Positions 31,314 to 42,298 are shown, numbered from the stretch's first letter. The stretch is 45,961 nucleotides of DNA from Emcibacteraceae bacterium (GCA_016744185.1 JADGEY010000009.1:1-45961), one strand, 5' to 3'. Made by a program: numbers and translations. The notes: a model not told the origin generated them from the letters alone.

Positions 31314-32046
31314 AACGCCTATCCCGTTTATGATATTCTGTAATTGCGTGAGCTAGACTATCTTCCGTAAAGTCAGGCCAAAGCAGATCCATAAAAACAA
31401 ATTCAGAATAAGCTGCTTGCCAAAGCAAGAAGTTACTGAGCCTCTGTTCTCCACTGGTTCTGATAATAAGGTCAGGATCAGGGATATTAGCGGTATAAAG
31501 ATGCTGCCCAATCATCTTTTCTGTAATATCCTCTGACTTAAGCTCTCCCGATTTAACTTTTTCAGCAATTAATTTAGCCGCCCGAACAATTTCAGCTTGT
31601 CCGCCATAATTCATCGCAATAATAAGCTCTAATTCAGTGTTCGCTTTTGTTTTCTTTTCAGATTCTTCTATAAGGTCAATAATAGGTTGGTTAAGCTGCG
31701 ATCTATCGCCAATGAAGGTAATTTTGATGTTTTTTTCATGAAGCTCACGAACTTCTTTTTTTAAATAATGCTGCAAAAGCCCCATTAAAGCATGAACTTC
31801 TTCATGAGGCCTGTTCCAATTTTCGGAAGAAAAAGCATAGAGCGTTAAATATTTAACCCCCATATCTTTCGCCGCTTGTATAGATTTTCGAACAACCTTT
31901 ACGCCTTTTTTATGACCTGCAATTTTAGGCAGCAAGCGTTTTTTAGCCCAGCGTCCATTACCGTCCATAATAATCGCCACATGACGAGGAGGAGCAAGCC
32001 TATGGTGTTCATTTTCTTTACGGTCATTAGATTCAGCTTTTAGCAT
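31297..32046 (-). CDS. uppS: isoprenyl transferase (undecaprenyl diphosphate synthase)
   Basis: HVAIIMDGNGRWAKKRLLPKIAGHKKGVK and LIIRTSGEQRLSNFLLWQAAYSEFVF. Confidence 0.97.
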   Translation of the reverse strand: MLKAESNDRKENEHHRLAPPRHVAIIMDGNGRWAKKRLLPKIAGHKKGVKVVRKSIQAAKDMGVKYLTLYAFSSENWNRPHEEVHALMGLLQHYLKKEVRELHEKNIKITFIGDRSQLNQPIIDLIEESEKKTKANTELELIIAMNYGGQAEIVRAAKLIAEKVKSGELKSEDITEKMIGQHLYTANIPDPDLIIRTSGEQRLSNFLLWQAAYSEFVFMDLLWPDFTEDSLAHAITEYHKRDRRYGARS

Positions 32047-32062
32047 AATTTAAACCTTTGCC

Positions 32063-32617
32063 TTAAACCTGCATAATTTCTACTTCTTTTTCCGCCACAA
32101 GGCTATCAACATCGGCAACCATTTTATCTGTTAATTTTTGAGTTTTTTCGCCCTGAAGTTTTTGCTCATCTTGGCTTATATCGCCATCTTTTTCAGCTTT
32201 TTTAAGAGCGTCCATTCCATCACGGCGCACATTACGAATAGAGATTTTAGCCGCCTCGCCGTATTTGCCCGCAATCTTACAAAGCTCTGCACGGCGTTCT
32301 TCATTAAGAGCCGGAATAGGAATGCGTATTGTCTGCCCATCGACAACAGGGTTAAGCCCAAGACCTGCATTACGAATGGATTTTTCAGTAGCTGCAACCA
32401 TTGTTTTATCCCAAATAGAAACAACAATTAATCTTGATTCAGGCGTTGATACATTACCCACTTGATTAAGCGGCATTTTAGAGCCATAAGCATCAACCAT
32501 CACAGGATCAAGTAAATTTACAGATGCCCGCCCTGTCCGAAGACCTTTAAATTCATTTTTTAGATTTTCCAAAGCGCCCAGCATACGGCGATCAAGACCT
32601 TTAATATCAAAAGACAT
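32063..32617 (-). CDS. frr: ribosome recycling factor
   Basis: [37 protein letters not shown]. Confidence 0.97.
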   Translation of the reverse strand: MSFDIKGLDRRMLGALENLKNEFKGLRTGRASVNLLDPVMVDAYGSKMPLNQVGNVSTPESRLIVVSIWDKTMVAATEKSIRNAGLGLNPVVDGQTIRIPIPALNEERRAELCKIAGKYGEAAKISIRNVRRDGMDALKKAEKDGDISQDEQKLQGEKTQKLTDKMVADVDSLVAEKEVEIMQV

Positions 32618-32628
32618 AGTTTTAGCTC

Positions 32629-33369
32629 CTATTGGACTATTGTAAAGGCGCCTTCACCTTTAATTACGCTATTAAAATTACCTTCATTTTCAAGAGAGAA
32701 GACAATGATTGGAATATTATTTTCACGGCATAACGCAATTGCAGCCGCATCCATCACTTTTAAATCATCTCTTAAAACATGCATAAAGCTAATAGTATCA
32801 TATTTTTTTGCATTTGCGTCTTTTTTAGGATCTGCATTATAAATACCATCAACTTGAGTACCTTTAAATAACCCATCACAGTTCATTTCAGCCGCCCGAA
32901 GGGCCGCTGCTGAATCTGTTGTAAAAAAAGGATTACCCGTTCCAGCGGCGAAGACAACAACACGCCCTTTTTCCATATGACGCATTGCTTTACGCCTAAT
33001 ATAAGGCTCGCAAACGGACGCTATTGGAAAGGCGGACTGCACTCTTGTATCAAGACCGATTTCTTCGAGTGCGCTTTGAATTGCAATCGAATTCATAACG
33101 GTGGCAAGCATGCCCATATGATCTGCAGAAGTTCTATCAATTCCCGATGCAACCCCAGACATTCCCCTAAAAATATTACCTGCCCCCACAACAATGCAAA
33201 CCTGAATGCCATTATCATGGACTTCTTTTACTTCTCTTGCGATGCGGGTAACCATTGCAGGGTCAATACCATAATCCTTTACCCCCATTAAAGCCTCACC
33301 CGAAAGTTTAAGCATTATCCGTTTTAATTCAGGCATTTCAGCTTTACGGTTAAATTTATCCGTCATCAA
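32629..33369 (-). CDS. pyrH: UMP kinase
   Basis: [41 protein letters not shown]. Confidence 0.97.
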   Translation of the reverse strand: MMTDKFNRKAEMPELKRIMLKLSGEALMGVKDYGIDPAMVTRIAREVKEVHDNGIQVCIVVGAGNIFRGMSGVASGIDRTSADHMGMLATVMNSIAIQSALEEIGLDTRVQSAFPIASVCEPYIRRKAMRHMEKGRVVVFAAGTGNPFFTTDSAAALRAAEMNCDGLFKGTQVDGIYNADPKKDANAKKYDTISFMHVLRDDLKVMDAAAIALCRENNIPIIVFSLENEGNFNSVIKGEGAFTIVQ

Positions 33370-33472
33370 TATTCCTACTTAATTTAAGTATTAATTATTT
33401 TTGTGCATTTTGCGCCAGACAGCCCCATAAGTCCAGAGTCTTTATTTAATTTTAATCATTTATATAAAATAA

Positions 33473-33518
33473 AGGCTCATTTTTTTAATTACATTATTTG
33501 TAATAAAAAAATGAGCCT
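33473..33518. terminator. long near-perfect hairpin between tsf and pyrH; bidirectional terminator candidate
   Basis: AGGCTCATTTTTTTAATTACA-TTATT-TGTAATAAAAAAATGAGCCT; about 20 paired bases with a single-nucleotide asymmetry. Confidence 0.75.
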
Positions 33519-33549
33519 AAAATAAGTCTAAAAAAGACAGCTCTGAAAA

Positions 33550-34479
33550 TTATTTTCCAGACATTGTTGCAGCAACTTCGGCGGCAAAATCTTCTTCTTT
33601 TTTCTCAATTCCTTCGCCAAGCGCAAAACGCATATAGCCCGTAAGCTTAATATCTGTACCTGCGTCTTTTGCTGCATTTTCAATTACTTTAGAGACTTTA
33701 GTTTCACCGTCGATTACAAAAGTTTGCTCGAGCAGTACAACTTCTTGGTAGAATTTATTCATCCGTCCAACGATCATTTTTTCAATGATATTATCAGCTT
33801 TACCAGAAGCCCGTGCCTGTTCAATAAGAACGTTTTTCTCACGCTCTACCGCAGCAGGATCAAGGTCAGCAATTGACAAAGATGCAGGACTAACCGCTGC
33901 AACATGCATCGCAATCTGCTTGCCAAGCGCATCAAGGACGCTGCTATCCGCAGATGATTCAAGCGCGACAAGAACCGCAATTTTACCAAGGTTTGGTGCA
34001 ACAGCATTATGCATATAGGTAGATACAATCCCCTGCTCAACAGAGAGGCTAACGCAGCGGCGAAAATTCATATTTTCGCCAATTGTTGCAACAGCTTCTT
34101 TAATTTCATCTTGAACTGTACGTCCTGTTTCTGGGAACTGAGCCGCTAGGGTAGCATCGAAATCACCTTTATTTTCCAGAGCAACAGCCGCAACAGACCT
34201 AACAAGATCCTGAAAGCTTTCATTACGAGCAACAAAATCTGTTTCAGAATTAAGTTCAACAGCAACAGAGGTCGTTCCTGCCGTTGCAACAGCGACGAGT
34301 CCTTCAGCAGCCACCCGTCCAGATTTCTTTTCAGCTTTTGCAATACCGTTCGTGCGAAGCCAGTCCATAGCTGCGTCAATATTGCCGCCAGCTTCTGTAA
34401 GAGCTTTTTTACAATCCATCATTCCAGCGCCAGATTTATCACGCAGTTCCTTAACAAGAGCAGCTGTAATTTGTGCCAT
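33550..34479 (-). CDS. tsf: translation elongation factor Ts
   Basis: [34 protein letters not shown]. Confidence 0.98.
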   Translation of the reverse strand: MAQITAALVKELRDKSGAGMMDCKKALTEAGGNIDAAMDWLRTNGIAKAEKKSGRVAAEGLVAVATAGTTSVAVELNSETDFVARNESFQDLVRSVAAVALENKGDFDATLAAQFPETGRTVQDEIKEAVATIGENMNFRRCVSLSVEQGIVSTYMHNAVAPNLGKIAVLVALESSADSSVLDALGKQIAMHVAAVSPASLSIADLDPAAVEREKNVLIEQARASGKADNIIEKMIVGRMNKFYQEVVLLEQTFVIDGETKVSKVIENAAKDAGTDIKLTGYMRFALGEGIEKKEEDFAAEVAATMSGK

Positions 34480-34559
34480 TATTCTATCCTTAGAATTTTA
34501 ATATAAAATATATTAAACGAGCAAAAAATTCAGATGAAAATTTTACTCTATTTAAATTG

Positions 34560-35477
34560 TTATTTATCTTCTGTTTTAGCAGCATCTTTTTTAGGAGCCA
34601 CTTTTTTTACTGCTGCCTTTTTGGGAGCTGCCTTTTTTACGGCTTCTTTCTTAGGAGCTGCTTTTTTAGCAGCATCTTTTTTAGGAGCTGCTTTTTTAAC
34701 TTCTGGAGCAGGAGCTGCGTCTTCTGCTGCAATAGCAGCTTCCACAGGCACATCTTCCGCTGCGCCAAGATCAACGCCTGCTGCTGTCATTTCTTGCTGA
34801 ATACCATCAATAACCGCACCAGCAATAAGACTACAATAAAGCTGAATAGCGCGCGTTGCATCATCATTACCAGGGACAGGGAATTCAATATCATGAGGAT
34901 TTGAATTTGTATCAAGAATAGCAACAACAGGAATGCCAAGCTTTTTCGCTTCTTGAAGAGCAAGTTCTTCTTTATTTGTATCGACAACAAAAATAATTGA
35001 AGGAACGCCGCCCATGTCTTTAATACCACCAAGAGACCGATCAAGCTTATCACGTTCACGTGTCATGTGAAGAAGTTCTTTCTTGGTAAGACCTTCAACG
35101 CCGCCTTCTAATTTAGAATCTAAATCTTTAAGACGTTTGATAGATTTTGAAATCGTCTGCCAGTTGGTCAGCATACCACCAAGCCATCTGTGATTAACAA
35201 AATATTGACCGCATTTTTCAGCAGCAAGACGAATTGGCTCAGACGCTTGACGTTTTGTTCCAACGAAAAGAACCCGTCCACCAGCAGCCGTTGTATCACG
35301 CACTTGTTCAAGAGCACGGTGTAAAAGCGGTACAGTTAATGAAAGATTTAAAATATGAACTTTGTTGCGTGTTCCAAAGATATATTCAGCCATCCGTGGA
35401 TTCCAGCGATGTTTTTGATGACCAAAGTGAACGCCAGCTTCTAGAAGCTCACGCATAGTAAATGTAGGCATAGCCAT
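34560..35477 (-). CDS. rpsB: 30S ribosomal protein S2 with repetitive Ala/Lys/Pro C-terminal extension (start MAMPTFTM at 35477)
   Basis: [32 protein letters not shown] upstream of 35477; AAPKK-type repeat tail. Confidence 0.97.
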   Translation of the reverse strand: MAMPTFTMRELLEAGVHFGHQKHRWNPRMAEYIFGTRNKVHILNLSLTVPLLHRALEQVRDTTAAGGRVLFVGTKRQASEPIRLAAEKCGQYFVNHRWLGGMLTNWQTISKSIKRLKDLDSKLEGGVEGLTKKELLHMTRERDKLDRSLGGIKDMGGVPSIIFVVDTNKEELALQEAKKLGIPVVAILDTNSNPHDIEFPVPGNDDATRAIQLYCSLIAGAVIDGIQQEMTAAGVDLGAAEDVPVEAAIAAEDAAPAPEVKKAAPKKDAAKKAAPKKEAVKKAAPKKAAVKKVAPKKDAAKTEDK

Positions 35478-35557
35478 TGTAATAATTCCTTTTTTTCGGT
35501 TATTCCTCCGCAGGATCAAAGCCGCAACAATTATTTGTTAAAGCACCGAACAGTCTT

Positions 35558-35574
35558 TCTTGGAACTCCCAAGA
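35558..35574 (-). promoter_or_regulatory. hairpin TCTTGG-N5-CCAAGA in the rpsB 5' leader
   Basis: Perfect 6-bp inverted repeat about 80 nt upstream of the rpsB start. Confidence 0.4.
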
Positions 35575-35641
35575 TAAACATACACCTGCGTGTGAAGTTA
35601 CGCGCTATATAGGGCTATTTAACAAGAAGATCAAGCATAAT

Positions 35642-37732
35642 CTAACCTGATTTTAAATATTTCACCCCTTCATCTCTTTCAAACAAATAAAGCAGCGTCT
35701 TAAGAGCTTTTCCCCGCTTTGATGCAAGCTCTGGGTCTTTATTTAAAATCAGCCTCGCATCATCTCTTGCTATCCCAATAAGGTCACCATGATCTTCTAG
35801 CGATGCGACTTTAAAATCGGGCATTCCTGATTGACGAACGCCTAAAAGCTCCCCTGCCCCCCGAAGCTTTAAATCTTCCTCTGCGATGATAAAACCATCA
35901 TCTGTTTCACGCATGATTTTAAGACGTGACGTAGCATTCTTACTGCCAAGGTGACCATAGAGTAAAAGGCAAGTAGATTGCTCATCAGCCCGTCCCACCC
36001 TGCCCCGAAGCTGGTGAAGCTGTGACAGTCCAAACCGCTCGGCATGCTCGATAATCATGATCGTTGCATTTGGCACATTTACCCCAACTTCAATCACTGT
36101 GGTTGCGATTAAAATTAAAATCTCTCCTGCGGAAAATTTTTCCATGACCGCATCTTTATCTTTGGCTTTCATTTTACCGTGAATGAGCCCTAGTTTATCG
36201 CCGAATAATGCCTCTAAATGTAAAAAACGCTCTTCTGCTGCGGCAAGGTCTAGTTTTTCTGATTCTTCGACCAAAGGGCAAACCCAATAAATTTGTTTGT
36301 TTTGTTTAATCGCCCGTCCGGCCCCCAGAACCACGTCATTAAGTTTTTGCAAAGAAATTACTCTTGTGTCAATCGCTTTGCGCCCCGCAGGTTTTTCATC
36401 TAATTTCGAAAAATCCATATCCCCATATATGGTAAGCGTTAAAGTACGGGGAATGGGCGTTGCCGTCATGGCAAGAACGTCCATCGCTATGCCGTTTGCT
36501 TTTGCGCTAAGAGCTAGTCTTTGTTCTACGCCGAACCTATGTTGCTCATCAATAACCGCCATGCCAAGGTCTTTGTAAATCACATCTTTTTGAATAAGAG
36601 CATGAGTACCGATTAAAATATCAATCTTGCCAGAAATTAATCTTTCTAAAATGGCTTCTCTTTTTTTGCCCTTATTTCTGCCCGTTAGGATTTCGACTTC
36701 AAGAGATGTATTTTTGCAAAGAGCGGTAATGCTTTCCAAATGCTGACGGGCTAAAATCTCTGTGGGTGCAATAATAGCGGCCTGCACCCCTGTCTCTAGG
36801 GCATTAATCATTGCAAGCAGTGCCACAACTGTTTTTCCGCTACCCACGTCCCCTTGGAGAAGGCGCATCATCGCAGCTTCTTCTGCCATATCTAGCTCTA
36901 TTTCTTGCAAGCTGCGCTTTTGAGCGTTGGTTAACTCATAGGGCAAGTCTTTTAATATTTTCGCTTTAAGAATCCCTTTCGGCTTAAACGACCTCCCTTT
37001 TTTTTTCTTAAGCTTTTGGCGCATGATTTCCATTGCAAGCTGGTTTGCTAGAAACTCATCATAAGCAAGCCGCCTTCGGGCATGAAAAGAAGGCAAGATA
37101 CCCTCTTCATTTTTAGGAGCATGAACCATTTGCAAAGCATCATACCAAGAAAGCCACTGCTGTTTTTTAAGGAAATTTGGATCAATCCATTCAGGAAGAA
37201 TGCGGGCTTTTTTTAAAGACCCTGCTGTGATCTTGCTCATAAGTTTTGCGCTAATCCCTGCGGTTAGCGGATATAGAGGCTGTATCATTGGAATTTCATC
37301 TTGGCGTGCGAGAGAGACCATATAATCGGGGTGATTCATCTGAAGTGCGCCGTTAAAAATTTCGGCTTTTCCGCTAATCAGCCGCATACTGCCTTCTGGC
37401 ATCTCCTTTAAAAGATAATCAGCCCTCGCATGAAAAAATGTAAGGCAGATAACGCCCGTATCATCACTGCACCATATTTTATAGGGGGCTTTTGAACGAG
37501 AAGGCGGAATATCATGACGATCAATTTTGACTTCTAGCGTTACAATTTGCTCATGCTTTATATCGGACAGATGAGGTCTTTTGCTTCTATCTATAATTCC
37601 AACAGGTAAATGCCAAAATATATCCAATATCCTGCCGCCAATAATTTTTTCTAAATTTGCAGCCGTTCTGCCGCCTACACCAGTCAAACTAAGGGTCTCA
37701 GCAAAAAAAGGAAAAAGAATTTCTGGGCGCAT
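35642..37732 (-). CDS. recG: ATP-dependent DNA helicase RecG
   Basis: LLQGDVGSGKTVVALLAM, DEQHRFGVEQR, QLHQLRGRVGRADEQSTCLLLY. Confidence 0.97.
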   Translation of the reverse strand: MRPEILFPFFAETLSLTGVGGRTAANLEKIIGGRILDIFWHLPVGIIDRSKRPHLSDIKHEQIVTLEVKIDRHDIPPSRSKAPYKIWCSDDTGVICLTFFHARADYLLKEMPEGSMRLISGKAEIFNGALQMNHPDYMVSLARQDEIPMIQPLYPLTAGISAKLMSKITAGSLKKARILPEWIDPNFLKKQQWLSWYDALQMVHAPKNEEGILPSFHARRRLAYDEFLANQLAMEIMRQKLKKKKGRSFKPKGILKAKILKDLPYELTNAQKRSLQEIELDMAEEAAMMRLLQGDVGSGKTVVALLAMINALETGVQAAIIAPTEILARQHLESITALCKNTSLEVEILTGRNKGKKREAILERLISGKIDILIGTHALIQKDVIYKDLGMAVIDEQHRFGVEQRLALSAKANGIAMDVLAMTATPIPRTLTLTIYGDMDFSKLDEKPAGRKAIDTRVISLQKLNDVVLGAGRAIKQNKQIYWVCPLVEESEKLDLAAAEERFLHLEALFGDKLGLIHGKMKAKDKDAVMEKFSAGEILILIATTVIEVGVNVPNATIMIIEHAERFGLSQLHQLRGRVGRADEQSTCLLLYGHLGSKNATSRLKIMRETDDGFIIAEEDLKLRGAGELLGVRQSGMPDFKVASLEDHGDLIGIARDDARLILNKDPELASKRGKALKTLLYLFERDEGVKYLKSG

Positions 37733-37823
37733 TTTAATTTTTATCTTTATTCATTTGAATGGATTTCATATTTTAGGTATCAAGCTATCATATAATATCA
37801 ACTTTTTTAAGCAAAAGAATATC

Positions 37824-38141
37824 ATGCCCCGTTATAATTCCCCTGGTTTTATTGAACCTGAAATTGATAAAGAAGAATCCCTCGAAATCAGGCGTAAAAG
37901 ACTGAAATTCAGAAGCTGGCACAGAGGAATTAAAGAAGCGGATATTATTCTAGGGCATTTTGCAGATCAGTTTTTAAGCTCTTTAACAAAGGAAGAACTT
38001 GATCTTTATGAGAATTTACTGCGTGAAACAGATGCAGACCTTGTCGCATGGATTACTAAAGACCGCCCTGCACCAGACCACCTAAACCATAAGATCATGA
38101 AAAAACTCCAGTCGATTGATTATATTAAATTTTTTAAATAA
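37824..38141 (+). CDS. sdhE: FAD assembly factor SdhE (DUF339)
   Basis: IRRKRLKFRSWHRGIKEADIILGHFAD; internal start of ORF 37581-38141; position between recG and mfd. Confidence 0.92.
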   Translation: MPRYNSPGFIEPEIDKEESLEIRRKRLKFRSWHRGIKEADIILGHFADQFLSSLTKEELDLYENLLRETDADLVAWITKDRPAPDHLNHKIMKKLQSIDYIKFFK

Positions 38142-38155
38142 AAGAATATCCTGCT

Positions 38156-41100
38156 TTGTCCCATTATCGTAAAATTTTATCTGCAAAATCTGCTCAATCT
38201 TTTAGCCATATTCCTGACGGCATGGACGCGCTGCTACTCTCCTCTCTAACCAAAGAAAAAGAGAATATCACCCATATACATATCGTGCGTGATGAAGAAC
38301 GGCTGCATAATCTAGAAGAACTGATTAGGTATTTCGCTCCAGAACTAGAAATATTAACATTTCCTGCTTGGGACTGCTTGCCCTATGATCGAATATCACC
38401 TCATATTGATATTTTAGCAAAGCGGGTTTTAACGCTGAGCAAGCTTTCTTCTTCTTCCCATAATCATAAGAGAGTGATTTTAACGACCATTAATGCAGCG
38501 TCTCAGCGTATTATGCCGCCGTCGGCTCTTAAAAATACAAGCTTTCATGCAAAGACCGGCGATAATCTTGACCAAGAGCATTTAAAAGAATTTTTAGGGC
38601 GCAATGGCTATTCTCGTGTCCCCTCTGTCATGGAACATGGGGATTTTGCCCTGCGTGGTAACATCATCGATATTTACCCCACAGGCAGTAAAGCCCCTAT
38701 TCGCATTGATTTATGGGGTGATGAAATTGATACAATTAAATATTTCGAGCCTCTTTCCCAGCGAAGCAATGATAAAATAGACCATATCCACCTTGTCCCA
38801 ACCACTGAAGTTATTTTAGATACCCCTTCGATCAGGCGGTTTCGGGTTCAATATGTCGCAGAATTTGGCACATCAAGAGGCGATGATCCGCTTTATGAAG
38901 CCATCACCGAAGGGCGTAAATTGCAAGGCATGGAACATTGGCTGCCTTATTTTTATCAAGAAATGGGTAATGTTTTCGATTATCTACCGCAGGATAAAAA
39001 TAAACTTGTGGTGAGCCAAGACCATCTGACAAGCGCAGCATATCTTGACCGCATTAAATCTGTTCATGATTATTATGGGGCAAGGCTTGAGGCTTATAAA
39101 AACTCTCCCAAAGGAGCGGCAGGCAGCAGTACGTATAAGCCCCTGCCCCATGAGCTTCTTTATATCGGGGCGCAGGAATGGCAAGATTTAAGCAAAGAAT
39201 ATAAAATCCATAAATTTACCGCTCATGAAAACTCGGTAAATGACATTAGCTTTTCTGGAACGGTAAGCCGTAATTTTGCCCTTGAAAGAAATGATGCAAA
39301 GCTTAATATTTATGATGAGCTTAAAAAACATATTACCAACCTGCAAAAACCGAGTCTTCAAAAATCAGGTTTGCAAAAATCGGGCAAAAAAACCTTAATT
39401 GCAAGCTATTCAGAAGGATCAAGAGACCGGCTTTCTATTGTCATGAAAGACCATGGCATGAGACATTTCCAGATGATAGAAAAATGGTCAGAAGTTAAAA
39501 AGTTAAATCCTGCGGTTATTGGACTTATCATTCTCCCCCTAGAACATGGGTTTAACACAGATGATTTTGCCATTATTTCAGAACAAGATATTTTAGGTGA
39601 CCGCCTTATTCGCAAAGTCAAACGAAGCAGGCGAGCAGAAAATTTCATAAATTCTGCATCCGAATTAAACCCAGATGACCTTGTTATTCATATAGATCAT
39701 GGCGTGGGACGCTACGTTGGATTTAAAACGATTACTGTAAATGGCGCCAAGCATGACTGCGTTCATTTGGTCTATCATGGAGGCGATAAACTCTATCTTC
39801 CTGTTGTAAATATTGAAGTTTTAAGCCGTTTTGGCGGCACTAAAAGCGATGCTTCTCTTGACAAGCTTGGCGGAGTGGCTTGGCAAGCCCGAAAAGCAAA
39901 ACTTAAAAAACGCATCAGAGAAATGGCAGATGAGCTGATTAAAATTGCCGCCGCCAGAGCCCTTAAAAAAGGTGAAATCATTGAACCGCCCGAAGGAGCA
40001 TATGATGAATTTTGCGCCCGCTTCCCCTATACAGAAACGGACGATCAACTGCGCTGCGTGGAAGATATTATAAAAGATTTAAGAAGCGGTCAGCCCATGG
40101 ATCGGCTGATTTGCGGAGATGTGGGCTTTGGCAAGACAGAAGTTGCCCTGCGTGCCGCCTTCCTTGTCTCAATGAGCGGTCTGCAAGTTGCTATTGTTGC
40201 GCCCACGACTCTTCTTGCCCGTCAGCATTATAAAAGCTTTACGGACAGGTTTAAAGGGCTGCCCCTGCGCATCGGTCATCTATCACGCCTTGTCAAAGCA
40301 AAAGAGCAAAAACAAACCCGTGAAGAAATGGAAAAGGGAACAATTGATATTGTTGTTGGAACGCACGCTCTGCTTTCAAAATCGATAAAATTTAGAAATC
40401 TTGGAATGCTGATTATTGATGAAGAACAACATTTTGGAGTGGCTCATAAAGAGAGACTGAAAAAGATTAAAAATAACGTTCATGTCCTCACCTTAACCGC
40501 AACCCCAATACCAAGAACGCTGCAAATGGCAATGAGCGGAATGCGGGGGCTTAGCTTGATCGCAACGCCGCCTGTTGACCGCCTTGCAGTGCGAACATTT
40601 GTCATGCCTCAGGACAGCCTTGTGATTAGAGAAGCTTTGCTGCGGGAACATTATCGAGGCGGGCAATCATTTTATGTCTGCCCGCGGGTTTCTGATTTAA
40701 AAGGCGTTTATGATTTCTTAAAAGAGCATGTTCCAGAAGTAAAAGTTGTTAAAGCCCATGGACAAATGCCGCCCAGCGAGCTTGAAGATGTAATGAACGC
40801 TTTTTATGACGGCGCATTTGACGTGCTTCTTTCAACAACGATTGTCGAATCTGGTTTGGATATTCCAACGGCGAACACCATGATCATTCATAGAGCCGAT
40901 ATGTTTGGACTGTCACAGCTTTATCAATTAAGAGGACGTGTGGGCAGGGCAAAAATTCGGGCCTATGCTTACCTGACGCTCTCCCCTAAACGCATTCCAA
41001 CCAAACAGGCTCTTAAGCGGCTTGAAGTCCTGCAAACTCTGGATAATTTAGGGGCAGGCTTTACGCTTGCCAGTCACGATATGGATATTCGGGGCGCAGG

Positions 41101-41677
41101 AAACCTGCTTGGTGATGAACAGTCTGGGCATATTAAAGAAGTCGGAATTGAGCTTTATCAACAAATGCTAGAAGAAGCCGTTGCAGAGGCACGTTCTGGC
41201 ATAGAGGAAGAAGAGGAAAGCACTCTTTGGTCGCCGCAAATTAATGTGGGCGCATCGGTCATGATCCCCGAACATTATGTAACAGACATTAACCTGCGCA
41301 TGTCCCTGTACCGCAGGCTTGCTGATCTAACGGATAAGCTTGGCATTGATGCATTTGCCGCTGAACTGATTGACCGTTTTGGCAAGCTGCCTGAAGAGGT
41401 GGAGCATCTATTGCTTATCACAGAGATTAAACATCATTGCCGAACGGCATCTATTGAGCGCATTGAAACAGGCGTTAAGGGGGCAATTTTGACTTTTAAA
41501 AATAATAAATTTAAAAACCCAGCAGGCCTAATTGATTTTATCAGCCGCCAAGGAAAAATTATAAAAATCAGGTCAGACCATAGGCTTGTTTATTCTCGCA
41601 ATTGGCAAAAAATTGACAGCAGACTTAAAGGAACATTAAATATTGCAAAAGCACTAGGGAAAATCGCCCATAAATAA
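38156..41677 (+). CDS. mfd: transcription-repair coupling factor (TTG start)
   Basis: LVIHIDHGVGRYVGF, LICGDVGFGKTEVALRAAF, DEEQHFGVAHKERLK, QLYQLRGRVGRA. Confidence 0.97.
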   Translation: MSHYRKILSAKSAQSFSHIPDGMDALLLSSLTKEKENITHIHIVRDEERLHNLEELIRYFAPELEILTFPAWDCLPYDRISPHIDILAKRVLTLSKLSSSSHNHKRVILTTINAASQRIMPPSALKNTSFHAKTGDNLDQEHLKEFLGRNGYSRVPSVMEHGDFALRGNIIDIYPTGSKAPIRIDLWGDEIDTIKYFEPLSQRSNDKIDHIHLVPTTEVILDTPSIRRFRVQYVAEFGTSRGDDPLYEAITEGRKLQGMEHWLPYFYQEMGNVFDYLPQDKNKLVVSQDHLTSAAYLDRIKSVHDYYGARLEAYKNSPKGAAGSSTYKPLPHELLYIGAQEWQDLSKEYKIHKFTAHENSVNDISFSGTVSRNFALERNDAKLNIYDELKKHITNLQKPSLQKSGLQKSGKKTLIASYSEGSRDRLSIVMKDHGMRHFQMIEKWSEVKKLNPAVIGLIILPLEHGFNTDDFAIISEQDILGDRLIRKVKRSRRAENFINSASELNPDDLVIHIDHGVGRYVGFKTITVNGAKHDCVHLVYHGGDKLYLPVVNIEVLSRFGGTKSDASLDKLGGVAWQARKAKLKKRIREMADELIKIAAARALKKGEIIEPPEGAYDEFCARFPYTETDDQLRCVEDIIKDLRSGQPMDRLICGDVGFGKTEVALRAAFLVSMSGLQVAIVAPTTLLARQHYKSFTDRFKGLPLRIGHLSRLVKAKEQKQTREEMEKGTIDIVVGTHALLSKSIKFRNLGMLIIDEEQHFGVAHKERLKKIKNNVHVLTLTATPIPRTLQMAMSGMRGLSLIATPPVDRLAVRTFVMPQDSLVIREALLREHYRGGQSFYVCPRVSDLKGVYDFLKEHVPEVKVVKAHGQMPPSELEDVMNAFYDGAFDVLLSTTIVESGLDIPTANTMIIHRADMFGLSQLYQLRGRVGRAKIRAYAYLTLSPKRIPTKQALKRLEVLQTLDNLGAGFTLASHDMDIRGAGNLLGDEQSGHIKEVGIELYQQMLEEAVAEARSGIEEEEESTLWSPQINVGASVMIPEHYVTDINLRMSLYRRLADLTDKLGIDAFAAELIDRFGKLPEEVEHLLLITEIKHHCRTASIERIETGVKGAILTFKNNKFKNPAGLIDFISRQGKIIKIRSDHRLVYSRNWQKIDSRLKGTLNIAKALGKIAHK

Positions 41678-41774
41678 TTTATCAATAAGTTTTTATCTTT
41701 TCTTAAGTTCTTTTTATTGTTTTTGAAATATCATGGATCTTGATTTAAAATAATTTAAGCAGGTCAAACAAGAA

Positions 41775-42227
41775 ATGTTTGGTACAATTAATAATAATAT
41801 ATCTGGTTTATTGGCGGCAAAGTCCCAATTTACAGCAGCTGCGACAAAAGTCATGCAGGCAAATGCGGCGGCTTTTAATGCTGTTGCTAATGGCGCATCA
41901 TCCGCCGCTGGTCTACGCCATAAAGCTTACAATAATAATACGCCGCAAACACGAACAAATCCTAACAATAATATTCCAAATTCTTCAAATGGATCAAAAA
42001 AAATAGACCCTACAGGGCAAATCCCTGTAACGCCCCAGAATCTTTCACTTTATGACCCCCATTCCTCTTTCGCTAATAATGAAGGCTATCTTGCCGTTCC
42101 TGGTGAACAGAGCCTCATTGCTGAAGTGGCGGAGATGTCCCGTGCCTCACACGCCTATAAAGCAAATGCAAAGGCAATTAAATCACTAGGCGACACCATC
42201 AGTAACTTTATGATTGAAGTAAAATAA
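41775..42227 (+). CDS. short flagellar basal-body rod-like (FlgC/FlgG C-terminal-like) orphan protein
   Basis: N-terminal NNNISGLLAAKSQFTAAATKVMQANAAAFNAVANGA and C-terminal EQSLIAEVAEMSRASHAYKANAKAIKSLGDTISNFMIEVK resemble rod/hook termini. Confidence 0.6.
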   Translation: MFGTINNNISGLLAAKSQFTAAATKVMQANAAAFNAVANGASSAAGLRHKAYNNNTPQTRTNPNNNIPNSSNGSKKIDPTGQIPVTPQNLSLYDPHSSFANNEGYLAVPGEQSLIAEVAEMSRASHAYKANAKAIKSLGDTISNFMIEVK

Positions 42228-42298
42228 TCTAAGCCCTTATATTAAATTAACTATTTATTTTTTATTTTATATCATATTATCTATATACCCAATGATAT

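Noticed and set aside
34557-34904. 115-aa plus-strand ORF rich in Phe/Cys/Ser opposite rpsB
   Set aside because: Low-complexity product caused by antisense reading of the Ala/Lys/Pro repeat tail of S2.
37581-37823. N-terminal extension of the sdhE ORF
   Set aside because: Region overlaps the recG 5' end; SdhE homology begins at MPRYNSPGF (37824).
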